Shown here in pieces: positions 55,180 to 64,000 of a stretch of DNA of 64,000 nt (its first letter is position 1; each line of letters starts with the position of its first letter). Location: NCBI RefSeq assembly GCF_963422355.1, contig NC_085091.1:3951523-4015522 (forward strand), read 5' to 3'. Source of the stretch: Corticium candelabrum. Lineage: Eukaryota > Porifera > Homoscleromorpha > Homosclerophorida > Plakinidae. The translations under genes and the position numbers were made by a program. Below the pieces are notes generated by a model. It had not been told where the DNA came from, did no database searches, and saw nothing but the letters and a program-made list of their open reading frames with translations.

Positions 55180-55318
55180 CTCGTAAATCGACGTAAATAG
55201 CATGTAAATCGAATTTACGATCATCGTATTGAAACCGTAAATTACGCCGATGGTGCTCGTAAATAGGCGTATTCATTCGTAAATAGACGTATTTGTTCGT
55301 AAATGGCCACTTTACGTT
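55180..55318. repeat. Irregular CGTAAAT(A/C)G array
   Basis: About nine copies of CGTAAATAGRCGTA and variants, some inverted (ATTTACG), within 140 bp. Confidence 0.75.
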
Positions 55319-55965
55319 TATTTAATCGGAACTTAAATTTTTAAAATTCATTGCAATTTTTTTAAAAATGGTAACGTTAAATTAAAAATTTTAAATTTCA
55401 ATACAAAAAATTGGGAAATTGAATTTCAAAAATTCAAAATTTAAAAATTTGAAATTTGAAATTTGAAATGGCCGAAAGACCCACTGACCTACAAGTTGCT
55501 TGCAATTTCAATATTCAATTCTATTAAAAATTAAAAATTGATTGATCGACGGACTATAATCATTTGCGGATTAAAATGAATATTGAAAACACATTTAATT
55601 TTTAACCAATTTCCTTTTTCAATGCAATGGAATATTGAAATTACAAGCACGTTAGTTCAATTTTCAATATTAAATTTAATATTCAATTTAATTTAAAAAT
55701 TAAATATTAAATTTTGAATTTGCGTGGCCAATTCGTCCATTCCATTTTTACTTTTTGAAACAAATTGAAAATTGAATGTCAAATTAAGAATTGACTGGCG
55801 TTGCTTGCTCTTACAATATTCCATTACATTGAAAATAGAAATTGATTAAAGAACAATTGTGATGTCAATATTCGTTTACTTTGCAAATAGATTCAATCTT
55901 TCCATCCGTCCACTTTTCGTAAATTATGAATATTAGATTAGAGCCTCTGATGCAATTTTCTTTCT
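55319..55965. repeat. AAATTT/CAATATT low-complexity DNA
   Basis: Long AT-rich stretch of AATTT, TTGAAAAT and CAATATTC words with local palindromes. No gene. Confidence 0.85.
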
Positions 55966-56440
55966 CCGTACTAAATGTAAATAGAAAGTTACCCGCAGCT
56001 GCTAGCGCGAGCCATATTTCATAAACGACATAATGACACCGCGCGGGCGGTCGCCGGTGACTTCAATATTCAATTCTATTGAAAGACGAAAGTTGCATCT
56101 AGCTTAGCCACGCCCAGCCACGCCTCTGGCACGCATGCAATGTAATGCAATTAAGAGATGCACGAGAAAGCCTCGACAGGCACGCGACCGACCTCTCACA
56201 ACAAGTCGGTAAGCACTTGCACCTGGCTCTCGTCAACCGTCACGCTCAGACATTCCTTGCGGCGATGAGCGAGGGAAGTTCGTTGCATGGAGGCACGCGT
56301 CTAGGGCATCTATAATCAACGAGATCAACGTCTAGCCTACACTGGAAAGTTGACGTCTAGTCGATTTGGAAAGACTCCAAGCAACTATCTAGCTAGAGGA
56401 CATTTGCGTGGATCATCTAGACCACGCCTCTAAAGATCTG

Positions 56441-56849
56441 ACGGGGAAGCCCCAGCCGGTATCTATCATCTCACGATATAACGGCAGGTCGTGCATTGTC
56501 TCCACTCTCGATCTCCATGGACGAAGTTGACGAAGATTTTGTTCGGAAGCGAGTCGAAGAGGGTAATAGTCATGCTGTCATCAGTGAAGAATTACAGACG
56601 ATGTTTCCAGGACTTCGGGGACTCAACGAACGATCTGTTCGACGTTTCTGTACAGACAGAGGCATAAGTCGACGTTGTTCTCTGACTAAAGAGGAACTAG
56701 AACGCTGCGTGTCTGACGCCGTAAGCGAGGTGAGCACTAGCTATATATCTCTAGGTAGCTGGCTGCATGCTCATAATAGTTAGATTAGGTCATGACTTGC
56801 TCATGATCACTATAGCTAGGTCATGATTGTACACTGCATGTATACTGTG
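56441..56849. repeat. 409-bp inverted repeat, left arm
   Basis: Matches the reverse complement of 62400-62808 end to end, both arms being 409 bp with only a few substitutions. Starts ACGGGGAAGCCCCAGCC. Confidence 0.95.
56496..56731 (+). CDS. Integrase-like gene, first exon (left arm)
   Basis: Starts MSPLSISMDEVDEDFVRKRV, then EEGNSHAVISEELQTMFPG and ERSVRRFCTDRGISRRC, with DAVSEV before a GTGAGC donor. It resembles the N-terminal exon of the multicopy animal 'integrase core domain' proteins (helix-turn-helix, then an rve-like domain). The downstream catalytic exons are not found in the 1 kb before the Gypsy element. The stop used by the longer frame (56783) lies in the intron. Probably a captured or orphan exon. 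Confidence 0.55.
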
Positions 56850-57280
56850 AGAATTAAGACGGACACTCGATCATGCATGCACTGCATGAAAGCTTAAATA
56901 TAGCATGGTCTAAACCTATTCTAAATGTGTACTAAATACCACCTTTAATTAATCATATTTAGACATATTTAGACCGATCCTAATATGGTGTATAGAACAC
57001 ATTTAGGACGGCCTATATAGATCGAATACCAATTTTAGGATTACATTTAGGCACACATTTGGAGTCCTAAATACCAGATACATATTTTTCCAAATATGAG
57101 CTATAGGTAGTCCTAAGACACACAAACCAGGTGATTGACATTAATTGTCATGTGATTTATTTCTCTAGTTCAACAAACTTTGGCGATGGACAACAACGTT
57201 AACAGCAAATTTGAATGATCTAGCTCTATATATCCATGTTCTTTGACATGTATTAAAATCAAACGTATTGTAATTAGCAG
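56850..57280. other. Spacer, short ATTTAG/CTAAAT repeats
   Basis: Repeated TTTAGGAC, CTAAATACCA and ATTTAGAC words at 56900-57085. No gene. Confidence 0.5.
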
Positions 57281-57287
57281 AAGTCTT

Positions 57288-57640
57288 CTAGAGCCCACTC
57301 TGGTACAATGTCATTCCCGGACGTGTTCTGGTAGATGGAGTTCCGTTTACTCTTGGTACCGTTCCTCTCTGAGTCTGCCTTCTGGCGTACTTTCTGTCCA
57401 AAACCTCAAACACCTTTGTTGCTTCAATGGCTCTCCACAGAAGAGGTCGGATCAGGAGTTGTGAACGTCCAGCAGTGTAGGCTCCCTCAGAGGGTGGCTC
57501 GTTATCACTGCTATTTTCAGAGACTTCTGACGACATCAATTCCAGTTTCGTGGCACTAGGGTACGTCTTCTTTTGTTCGTCGTTCAAAGTTGTGGACATC
57601 TCTAAAGCTGAAGATCTTCTCTGCAGTTTCTAACATAATG
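57288..57640 (-). CDS. Unknown exon, probably transposon-derived
   Basis: The open minus frame reads LQRRSSALEMSTTLNDEQ, KLELMSSEVSENSSDNEPP and LLIRPLLWRAIEATKVFEVL, then DRKYARRQTQRG. An acidic-Ser stretch followed by RPL.WR is reminiscent of multicopy invertebrate proteins of unknown function. A splice acceptor-like TTAG lies upstream. I cannot assign a function. Confidence 0.3.
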
Positions 57641-57689
57641 AACATATTGATATAAATAATACAGTTGTTCCCAAAAAATATGCAATGAG

Positions 57690-57691
<2 letters not shown>

Positions 57692-57745
<54 letters not shown>
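57692..57745. repeat. (TA)n microsatellite
   Basis: About 54 bp of TA. A similar tract occurs at 6500-6560. Confidence 0.97.
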
Positions 57746-57753
<8 letters not shown>

Positions 57754-57880
57754 TAAATGGACATATGCAAGCTTTCATTCCAAAGAAAAGTTAAAAAGAC
57801 TAAAGAAGACAAACTAGAGCCATGACATTCTGTGATCAAGAGTTCTAACTGATCATGAGTATATAATATTTAGGTGCTAC

Positions 57881-58022
57881 TGTAGCAAAAGGCTAACTAC
57901 TTGATACAACGAAAAAACACAACTGTCAGAGCCGGTAAAAAATGACACAAAAAAGTCAAGAGGTTCGCAACACACTAGCTAATTAGTGAGGTGTACAAAT
58001 TATACGGCTTCCGTCCGCTACA
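57881..58022 (-). mobile_element. 3' LTR of the Gypsy element
   Basis: 142 bp, bounded by TGTAGC...GCTACA. Ends directly at the polypurine tract. Confidence 0.92.
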
Positions 58023-58103
58023 CCACTCCCCCCCAGAACCGAGATGTAACGCAGTGGGACCTTGACTTGACGACCTGAACGGGTGCTCCGCGGTTGAACG
58101 CCG

Positions 58104-59547
58104 TTAGAGGTTTTTGTTCCAAAGTACATAATCATGCGAAGATGGTGGATGCTTAGGCGGTCGTCCAGGACGTCTGGGCTCAGCTACTTTGACGGGATGT
58201 TCCAGGTCCATGTGAGCTGGCTTGAGTCGGTCTACTGTGATTATTTCGCTCTTGCCTCCAATGTCTACCTGGAAGGTTTTGGGGCCAGGATGTATGACTT
58301 TGAAAGGGCCTTCATAGGGCAGTTGGAGAGGAGTGCGATGAGCGTCACGAGAATGAAAACGAACTTGGCCTGCAGCAGATTGTGAGGAACAGACGTAGGT
58401 GCGGTGCCGTGCTGAGATGTCGGAACTGGGATGAGTGAGCGTACTTGGTCGCGCAGTTGACGGAGATGTAAACTGGTGTCAGAGAGTGTGTCAGCAAAGC
58501 CAGGGATAAATTCTCCAGGCACTGTAAGAGTGGAGCCATACACCATTTCCGCTGAGGAACATCCCAAGTCTTCTTTAGGCGCTGTTCTAATTCCCAGAAG
58601 TACCCAAGGTAGCTCCCGCACCCAGTTGGGCCAGTGAGGCGTGCTTGCAAGGCAGACTTCAAATGGCGATGAAACCTTTCTACCAGGCCGTTCGACTGAG
58701 GGTGGTAGGCTGTTGTATGGTGAAGTTGTGTACCTAGCAACCGAGAAATAGATGTCCAAAGTTGTGAAGTGAACTGTGGCCCTCTGTCAGATGATATGTC
58801 AAGTGGTACGCCAAAACGAGCAATCCAGTGGAAGACTAGAGCTTGAGCGCAATTGGCGGAGTTGGTATTATTCAGAGGAATCGCTTCAGGCCAACGAGAG
58901 AAACGATCGATACAAGTAAGTAGGTGAGTAAAACCATTGGAAGGTGGAAGTGGTCCTACGAGGTCCACATGGATGTGGTCGAACCGACGATGTGGGACAT
59001 TAAACTTCTCCAGAGGGGCCCTGATGTGTGCTTGGACCTTGGAAGACTGGCAAGCAATGCACTGCTTGGCCCAGGTTCCTATCTGCTTTTGCAAGCCATT
59101 CCATACAAATTTGTTGGCTACAAGTTTTCTTGTAGTGCGCACAGAAGGGTGTGATAGACCATGGATCAGGTCAAAAACTTGGCGTCTCCAACTGGCAGGT
59201 ACGATCGGTCTAGGCCGGCCGGTTGACATATCACACAGCAGTGTAACACCATGGGTTCCAAAAGGAATATCCTCTACTTGTAGACTCGACGACGTTGCTG
59301 TGCGATAGGCCTGTACTTCAGTATCTTGTTGTTGGGCTGTTGCCATGGCACCGTACTCAATCCCCAGTTGTACGTCCACGATGGTGGCTCTCGACAACGT
59401 GTCTGCTACAGGATTGTCTTTCCCTTGTACATGTCGGATGTCAGTCGTGAATTCAGAAATGTATAAAAGTTGACGTTGCTGGCAGTTTGACCAAGGGTCT
59501 GACACTTGACATACAGAAAGTGAGGGGTTTGTGATCGGTGAAGGCAA
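58104..59547 (-). pseudogene. Gypsy pol, RNase H end and integrase, frameshifted
   Basis: From 59547: [20 protein letters not shown] (RNase H end), then the integrase zinc region HGLSHPSVRTT...CIACQSSK. The catalytic core has HVDLVGPLPPS, ISSDRGPQFTSQ and HPQSNGLVERFHR, which supply the D, D and E. The frame shifts near 58660 (continuing NWVRELPWVLLGIRTAPKED) and again near 58350, after which PYEGPFKVI leads to a C-terminus ending near 58104. As read, no full-length integrase can be made. Confidence 0.9.
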
Positions 59548-61243
59548 TAAATTGTCGACCCTCTAGGAAGTAGCGAAAATGCCGTATTCCTAAGTATAGA
59601 GCGAGCAGTTCACGATCAAAAGCGCTGTACTTCTTTTCAGGTGGTCTTAGCTTCTTGCTGAAGAAAGCTAGGGGTATCCAGACACCGTCCACAAACTGTT
59701 GAAGAACAGCCCCTACTGCCAGGTCTGAAGCGTCAGTGGTGAGTGAAATCTGTGCATCGTGATGCGGGTGTGAAAGTAGAGTTGCGTCTGCCAAAGCTTT
59801 CTTAGTGTCGTGGAAAGCTTTTAACATGGTCTCATCCCAGGTCAGCGTCTTCGGTTTTCCTGATAATGCCTCAAACAGTGGTAACATTGTATGAGCTGCG
59901 GCTGGAATGAACCTGCAGTATAAATTGACCATACCCACAAATTCTTGCAGGCCCTTGACTGTGATTGGTTGGTCGAGTTGGGTGATGGCATCTACTTTTT
60001 CAGGAAGTGGCATGATACCGGCACGAGTAATGCGATGGCCTAAGAAGTCCAGACTGTTATGTCCAAATTGACATTTGGAAACGTTGATCACCAGGCCGTG
60101 TTCTTGGAGTCTCTGGAACAGCAAGCAAAGGTGTTGCTTGTGAGTCTCAATGTCCTTACTGGCCACCAAGATGTCATCGATGTAGACAAAAGCAAACTCT
60201 AAGCCATAACAGACAGTGTCCATCAGGCGTTGGAAAGCTTGAGCAGCGTTCTTCAGACCAAACGGCATTCTGAGAAATTCGAAAAGTCCAAACGGAGTGA
60301 TGATAGCAGTTTTGGGAATGTCTTCAGTAGCCACAGGAATCTGGTGATAGCCTCGAACAAGGTCGACTTTAGAAAATACATTCATACCCTCGAGGTGAGA
60401 AGAGAAATCCTGCAAGTGAGGCACTGAGTATCTGTCTGAAACAGTAGCTTCATTGAGGCGCCTGTAGTCTCCACAAGGGCGCCAACCTCCCGAAGATTTT
60501 GGCACCATGTGCAATGGTGATGCCCAAGGACTGGACGATCTGCGTATGATGCCCATGGATTCCATACTGCAGAATTCCGCCTTAGCAGCTGTTAGTTTAT
60601 CTGGAGGCAGGCGACGGGCACGAACATGAACTGGTGGACCTTTGGTAGTGATGAAATGCTCCACACCGTGCTTGGTAGGTTGTTGGACAAAGTTAGGTGT
60701 CGTGATAGCTGGAAAGTCCGCCAGCAATATGTCGTACTTGTCGGTAGATCTTGAAATTGCATCAAGGTGAGGTGCAGGAGTTTTGGTCGAGGTCTGCATA
60801 AGTGGAGCAGAGTGGAAAGTTGCTGCATCCACAAGACGTTTTCCATTCATATCAACTAGTAGAGAGTTGGAGCGCAAGAAATCGGCTCCTAGCAGAGGAC
60901 GAGTCACATCGGTGACTATAAAAGACCACTGATATCTGTTTGAAGCAAAATGAAAAGAGAGTTTGCGAGTTCCATACGTCCTGATTGAGCTACCGTTGGC
61001 TGCCAGTAGCGGTGGTCCTGGTTGCCTCGTACGCGTGTCCAATCCAGTAGCAGGAAGAACACTGACTTCTGCTCCAGTGTCGATGAGAAACTGCCTCTTG
61101 GAAACTGAGTCACGTAGGAAGAGGAGGCCGCGATTATGGCCGGTCGCCTCGGCCACTAGCGACCGGCTTTGCCGTTTTCCGACCAGTTGCATGGTTGCTT
61201 GCATTGTCGAGCTGCCTCGCCGAAGATGCGATGGTAGTAACAC
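59453..61243 (-). CDS. Gypsy pol: protease, reverse transcriptase, RNase H
   Basis: 597 codons. [14 protein letters not shown] (protease active site DTG) is near residue 50. In [51 protein letters not shown] and the catalytic [11 protein letters not shown] are all present. RNase H shows [16 protein letters not shown] and [20 protein letters not shown]. It ends early after [13 protein letters not shown] because of a frameshift near 59510, and the reading continues in the next frame. The 5' end overlaps gag by 88 nt in the -1 frame. Confidence 0.93.
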   Translation of the reverse strand: MLLPSHLRRGSSTMQATMQLVGKRQSRSLVAEATGHNRGLLFLRDSVSKRQFLIDTGAEVSVLPATGLDTRTRQPGPPLLAANGSSIRTYGTRKLSFHFASNRYQWSFIVTDVTRPLLGADFLRSNSLLVDMNGKRLVDAATFHSAPLMQTSTKTPAPHLDAISRSTDKYDILLADFPAITTPNFVQQPTKHGVEHFITTKGPPVHVRARRLPPDKLTAAKAEFCSMESMGIIRRSSSPWASPLHMVPKSSGGWRPCGDYRRLNEATVSDRYSVPHLQDFSSHLEGMNVFSKVDLVRGYHQIPVATEDIPKTAIITPFGLFEFLRMPFGLKNAAQAFQRLMDTVCYGLEFAFVYIDDILVASKDIETHKQHLCLLFQRLQEHGLVINVSKCQFGHNSLDFLGHRITRAGIMPLPEKVDAITQLDQPITVKGLQEFVGMVNLYCRFIPAAAHTMLPLFEALSGKPKTLTWDETMLKAFHDTKKALADATLLSHPHHDAQISLTTDASDLAVGAVLQQFVDGVWIPLAFFSKKLRPPEKKYSAFDRELLALYLGIRHFRYFLEGRQFIAFTDHKPLTFCMSSVRPLVKLPATSTFIHF

Positions 61244-62004
61244 AAACGGTTAGAATCCGGGGTGTCGAAACCGGAAGTCCCGGACGTTGTCTGCTTCTGT
61301 CTTGTCCCGGACGTTGTCTGCTTCTGTCTTGTCCCGGACGTTGTCTGCTTCTGTCTTGTCCCGGACGTTGTCTGCTTCTGTCTTGTCCCGGACGTTGTCT
61401 GCTTCTGTCTTGTCCCGGACGTTGTCTGCTTTTGTCTCGTGGCAAGTGGTCTACGCTGTACGGCGCTCGCTGTAAATGGCTCCATATCACGGCTTGACCA
61501 GAGAGCGTCGGCCCGTCTTGCTAGTGCGCGGTGGTCTTCAATCTTTCCATCCACCAGTTGGATGCGAATGTCCTCGGGCAGACGCTCTAGAAAAAGTTGC
61601 TCAAAGAGTAGACACCGAGTGTGGTCGCTGAGGAGCGCTAGCATCTCATCCATCAGCGCAGAGGGTTTTGAGTCACCTAGTAGGCGAAAGTGGAGCAAAC
61701 GAGAAGCCCTCTCGTGTTTGCTTAAGCCGAATGTGTCAAGTAGTCGGTCCTTCAGTGCTTTGTATTTGTCCTCATTCGAAGGGCGGCGAATGAGATCTAG
61801 AACCCTCGTTGCTGTCTCCTGGTCTAGGGCCGCAAGGACGTAGAAATGCTTCGTCTCGTCGGCTGTCACCCTGCGGAGTTCAAACTGAGCTTCGGCTTGT
61901 ACAAACCAAACCTCCGATGGGAAGTCCAGAAAGTTGGCAGCTTGAGCGACACTGCATGTTCTTCGTGTGCCATGAAACAACGTTCCTGGCTTCAGGGTCA
62001 CCAA
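61156..62004 (-). CDS. Gypsy gag
   Basis: 282 codons from ATG at 62004, next to the primer site. [19 protein letters not shown] and [20 protein letters not shown] form the capsid-like core. Six tandem RQKQTTSGT repeats lie at about residues 190-245. The tail [20 protein letters not shown] is the YHR-FG-A-C-PC motif of this Gypsy lineage. It ends ENGKAGR. The pol frame is -1 to gag, and G GAA AAC at the end of gag is a weak slippery-site candidate. Confidence 0.9.
   Translation of the reverse strand: MVTLKPGTLFHGTRRTCSVAQAANFLDFPSEVWFVQAEAQFELRRVTADETKHFYVLAALDQETATRVLDLIRRPSNEDKYKALKDRLLDTFGLSKHERASRLLHFRLLGDSKPSALMDEMLALLSDHTRCLLFEQLFLERLPEDIRIQLVDGKIEDHRALARRADALWSSRDMEPFTASAVQRRPLATRQKQTTSGTRQKQTTSGTRQKQTTSGTRQKQTTSGTRQKQTTSGTRQKQTTSGTSGFDTPDSNRLCYYHRIFGEAARQCKQPCNWSENGKAGR
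61268..61436. repeat. 27-bp tandem repeat inside gag
   Basis: Six copies of CCGGACGTTGTCTGCTTCTG plus TCTTGTC, the last slightly changed. In frame with gag. Confidence 0.95.
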
Positions 62005-62147
62005 TGTAGCAAAAGGCTAACTACTTGATACAACGAAAAAACACAACTGTCAGAGCCGGTAAAAAAATGACACAAAAAAGTCACGAGGTTCGCAACACAC
62101 TAGCTAATTAGTGAGGTGTACAAATTATACGGCTTCCGTCCGCTACA
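62005..62147 (-). mobile_element. 5' LTR of the Gypsy element
   Basis: 143 bp, same TGTAGC...GCTACA ends, one extra A in the A run near 62068. Confidence 0.92.
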
Positions 62148-62399
62148 CCACCATGTTACAATCTTGACTATTGAAACAAGACCATATTAGCAGTTAAAAT
62201 ATGTAAAGTTGTATTATTTTGTAAAAGTCAAAGCAAATCAAAAATTTACTGGCGACCGCCTACAAGTACAAGAAATCTTAAACTTGCATTGCGTAGCCGT
62301 TGCCTTCTTCTTGCTTTTTGACGATCTGAAGATGCAAGATGGTCCGACCTGTCAAAGTCAATATAAATATACATGCATACAGGAATTATAGGCCATGCA
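62148..62399. other. Spacer between Gypsy element and right arm
   Basis: 250 bp, no gene recognised. Confidence 0.5.
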
Positions 62400-62808
62400 C
62401 ACAGTATACATGCAGTGTACAATCATGACCTAGCTATAGTGATCATGAGCAAATCATGACCTAATCTAACTATTATGAGCATGCAGCCAGCTACCTAGAG
62501 ATATATAGCTAGTGCTCACCTCGCTTACGGCGTCAGACACGCAGCGTTCTAGTTCCTCTTTAGTCAGAGAACAACGTCGACTTATGCCTCTGTCTGTACA
62601 GAAACGTCGAACAGATCGTTCGCTGAGTCCCCGAAGTCCTGGAAACATCGTCTGTAATTCTTCAGTAATGACAGCATGACTATTACCCTCTTCGACTCGC
62701 TTCCGAACAAAATCTTCGTCAACTTCGTCCATGGAGATCGAGAGTGGAGACAATGCACGACCTGCCGTTATATCGTGAGATGATAGATACCGGCTGGGGC
62801 TTCCCCGT
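62400..62808. repeat. 409-bp inverted repeat, right arm
   Basis: Inverted partner of 56441-56849. Its outer end is cut by the LTR that starts at 62809. Confidence 0.95.
62518..62753 (-). CDS. Integrase-like gene, first exon (right arm)
   Basis: Same exon as 56496-56731, pointing toward it, with two amino acid changes (VITEEL for VISEEL, LSERS for LNERS). Same GTGAGC donor. No downstream exons. Confidence 0.55.
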
Positions 62809-62910
62809 TGTAGGGTAGACTAAATAGTGTGAGTATACGGGACCTGTTGATATATAATTCTATGGTTGTCTGCTTGAGACTGAACACGTTACAAGACTGA
62901 GAACGGTACA
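62809..62910 (+). mobile_element. 5' LTR of a second Gypsy element
   Basis: Starts TGTAGGGTAG and ends GAACGGTACA. TGGTGTCAGGAGTGC follows as the likely primer site. It is only about 102 bp, and the 3' LTR is off the window. The boundary is inferred from TG...CA and from the break in the inverted arm. Confidence 0.6.
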
Positions 62911-62964
62911 TGGTGTCAGGAGTGCTGGATTGACTTGCGACAAGCGCAGAACAATCGACACAAC

Positions 62965-64000
62965 ATGTCAGGCGATGAGCATGAGCCAGAGGTCCCCGCA
63001 GCGCTCGAGCCGGAAGTTGACGCACACGCGGTGCAGCCAGCTGCAGTCGCAGGCGCAGTCCTAGTACAAGCGACAGTACCGATGCCAGGACCACTCAGAA
63101 CGAAAGGATCGTTATCCCAGAACTGGAGAGAGTGGCAGCAGGTTTGGAATTCCTATGAAATAGTGGCGCGACTCAATTCCCAGACAGATGATTACCGTCT
63201 GGCGACGTTCATAACTTGTATTGGGCATGCAGGACTGAGAATATATAACAGCTTGCCGTTCGCGAACAATGCAGAGAAGAGAGATATGGCCAAGGTATTG
63301 GAGCTAATGGAGGCCCACTGCATTGGGGAAACAAACGTGACGTATGAGAGATTTCTCATGGATAGGAGACAACAACAGCCAGGTGAGACATTTGATACGT
63401 TCCTAACAGCAGTAAAGGAAATGGCGCACAGATGTCAGTTTGGAGATAAAACTGATGAAATGTTGAGGGACAAAATTGTCTTTGGAGTTCTTGATGATAG
63501 CCTGAGGAAGCAATTGCTTCAGAAGAAGGGGTTAACTCTAGCATCCTGTGTAGACATGTGTAGAGCCCATGAAGCAACTGTGAAACAAATGAAGGATATG
63601 GGAGCAAATGGAGATGATGATGTACATGTAGTTAGATGCTACAAGAAGATGGTGAAGTCCAAGCCTGGGAAGACAGCAGGACAACCAAAAACACCTGACA
63701 AGTCCAGATATGAATGCAGTTACTGTGGATTGAAACATGCAAGAGGACGAAATAACTGTCCAGCGAATGGGAAGAAATGTAGCAAGTGCAGCAAGATGAA
63801 TCATTTCGCGAGGAAATGTAGATCAGGCACAGCAGACAAGAAAACAGTCCATTGCACACAACAGAGTAGTGATGAAGACGATCTGTTGTCATTGACTCTT
63901 ACTCAGGAAGAAGGGGTCAATTCGGTACAAGGGTATCAGAAACAGATATTTGCATTGATGGAAGTGGGTGGAAGAAACGTCAAGTTTCAGTTAGACACTG
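62965..64000 (+). CDS. Gypsy gag-pol, 5' part, open to window end
   Basis: ATG at 62965 opens a frame of 345 codons without a stop, running off the window. It starts MSGDEHEPEVPAALEPE. The capsid-like part has SQNWREWQQVWNSYEIVARL, ERFLMDRRQQQPGETFDTFL and DKIVFGVLDDSLRKQLLQKK. Two zinc knuckles follow, CSYCGLKHARGRNNC and CSKCSKMNHFARKC, and the frame is entering protease at KFQLDT. This gag-pol is in one frame, unlike the element at 57881-62147, so it is a different Gypsy lineage. No lesion is visible, so it may be young. Confidence 0.9.
   Translation, partial: MSGDEHEPEVPAALEPEVDAHAVQPAAVAGAVLVQATVPMPGPLRTKGSLSQNWREWQQVWNSYEIVARLNSQTDDYRLATFITCIGHAGLRIYNSLPFANNAEKRDMAKVLELMEAHCIGETNVTYERFLMDRRQQQPGETFDTFLTAVKEMAHRCQFGDKTDEMLRDKIVFGVLDDSLRKQLLQKKGLTLASCVDMCRAHEATVKQMKDMGANGDDDVHVVRCYKKMVKSKPGKTAGQPKTPDKSRYECSYCGLKHARGRNNCPANGKKCSKCSKMNHFARKCRSGTADKKTVHCTQQSSDEDDLLSLTLTQEEGVNSVQGYQKQIFALMEVGGRNVKFQLDT

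Larger units (their letters stand above)
57881..62147 (-). mobile_element. Complete Gypsy-type LTR retrotransposon
   Basis: LTRs 57881-58022 and 62005-62147 bracket gag and pol on the minus strand in the order gag, protease, RT, RNase H, integrase, typical of Ty3/Gypsy. The LTRs differ by one substitution and one indel in 143 bp, so the insertion is recent. A primer site TTGGTGACCCTGAAGCC follows the 5' LTR, and a polypurine tract (TCTGGGGGGGAGTGG on the minus strand) precedes the 3' LTR. No target duplication is readable (GCTAC on one side, CCACC on the other). Confidence 0.95.

Overview
The window is animal nuclear DNA. It holds two host genes with clear metazoan orthology, both split by GT-AG introns, set among transposable elements and microsatellites. 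The host genes are an EFHD1/EFHD2 (swiprosin) EF-hand gene on the minus strand (17420-20360) and a FOXRED1 gene on the plus strand (20359-52956), joined head to head. Very short introns (51, 55 and 69 nt) beside very long ones, the mix of ZBED/ZMYM-type hAT, DDE_4, PIF-like, pogo-like, Gypsy and RT elements, and cnidarian/sponge-style repeats suggest an early-branching invertebrate such as a sponge or cnidarian. That placement is inference and of low certainty.

Layout. 1-5700: a frameshifted ZBED-type hAT transposase (minus), degenerate direct repeats, a Gypsy gag fragment with one LTR, and a field of short CCAGCCGACG-type repeats. 6000-9640: a broken ZSWIM3-like gene (FAR1-like N-terminus and SWIM zinc finger, with frameshifts and a duplicated exon). 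10000-13200: a MITE, a long (CA)n, a ZMYM1-type hAT fossil and a Gypsy remnant. 13618-15599: a DDE_4 transposon with about 400-bp terminal inverted repeats. 17420-20360: the EFHD gene. 20359-52956: FOXRED1, six exons and 454 codons. Its first intron is 24.7 kb and contains a near-identical 7.2 kb tandem duplication, each copy with a 1.37 kb palindrome, a tRNA-derived SINE, MITEs and LINE/pogo fossils. Introns 1 and 4 also hold two oppositely oriented copies of one unusual reverse transcriptase family. 53000-56440: mostly non-genic, with a PHD-finger fragment and AT-rich DNA. 56441-62808: two 409-bp inverted arms, each carrying the same integrase-like first exon pointing inward, around a complete but frameshifted Gypsy element. 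62809-64000: the 5' end of a second Gypsy element with an open gag-pol frame running off the window.

How the genes relate. FOXRED1 is a mitochondrial FAD-dependent oxidoreductase needed for complex I assembly in mammals. EFHD2 is a calcium-binding actin regulator. Here they share a divergent promoter so compact that their ATG codons overlap by two bases within one CATG. Everything else that codes is selfish DNA or its remains. No rRNA, tRNA gene or CRISPR array was found.
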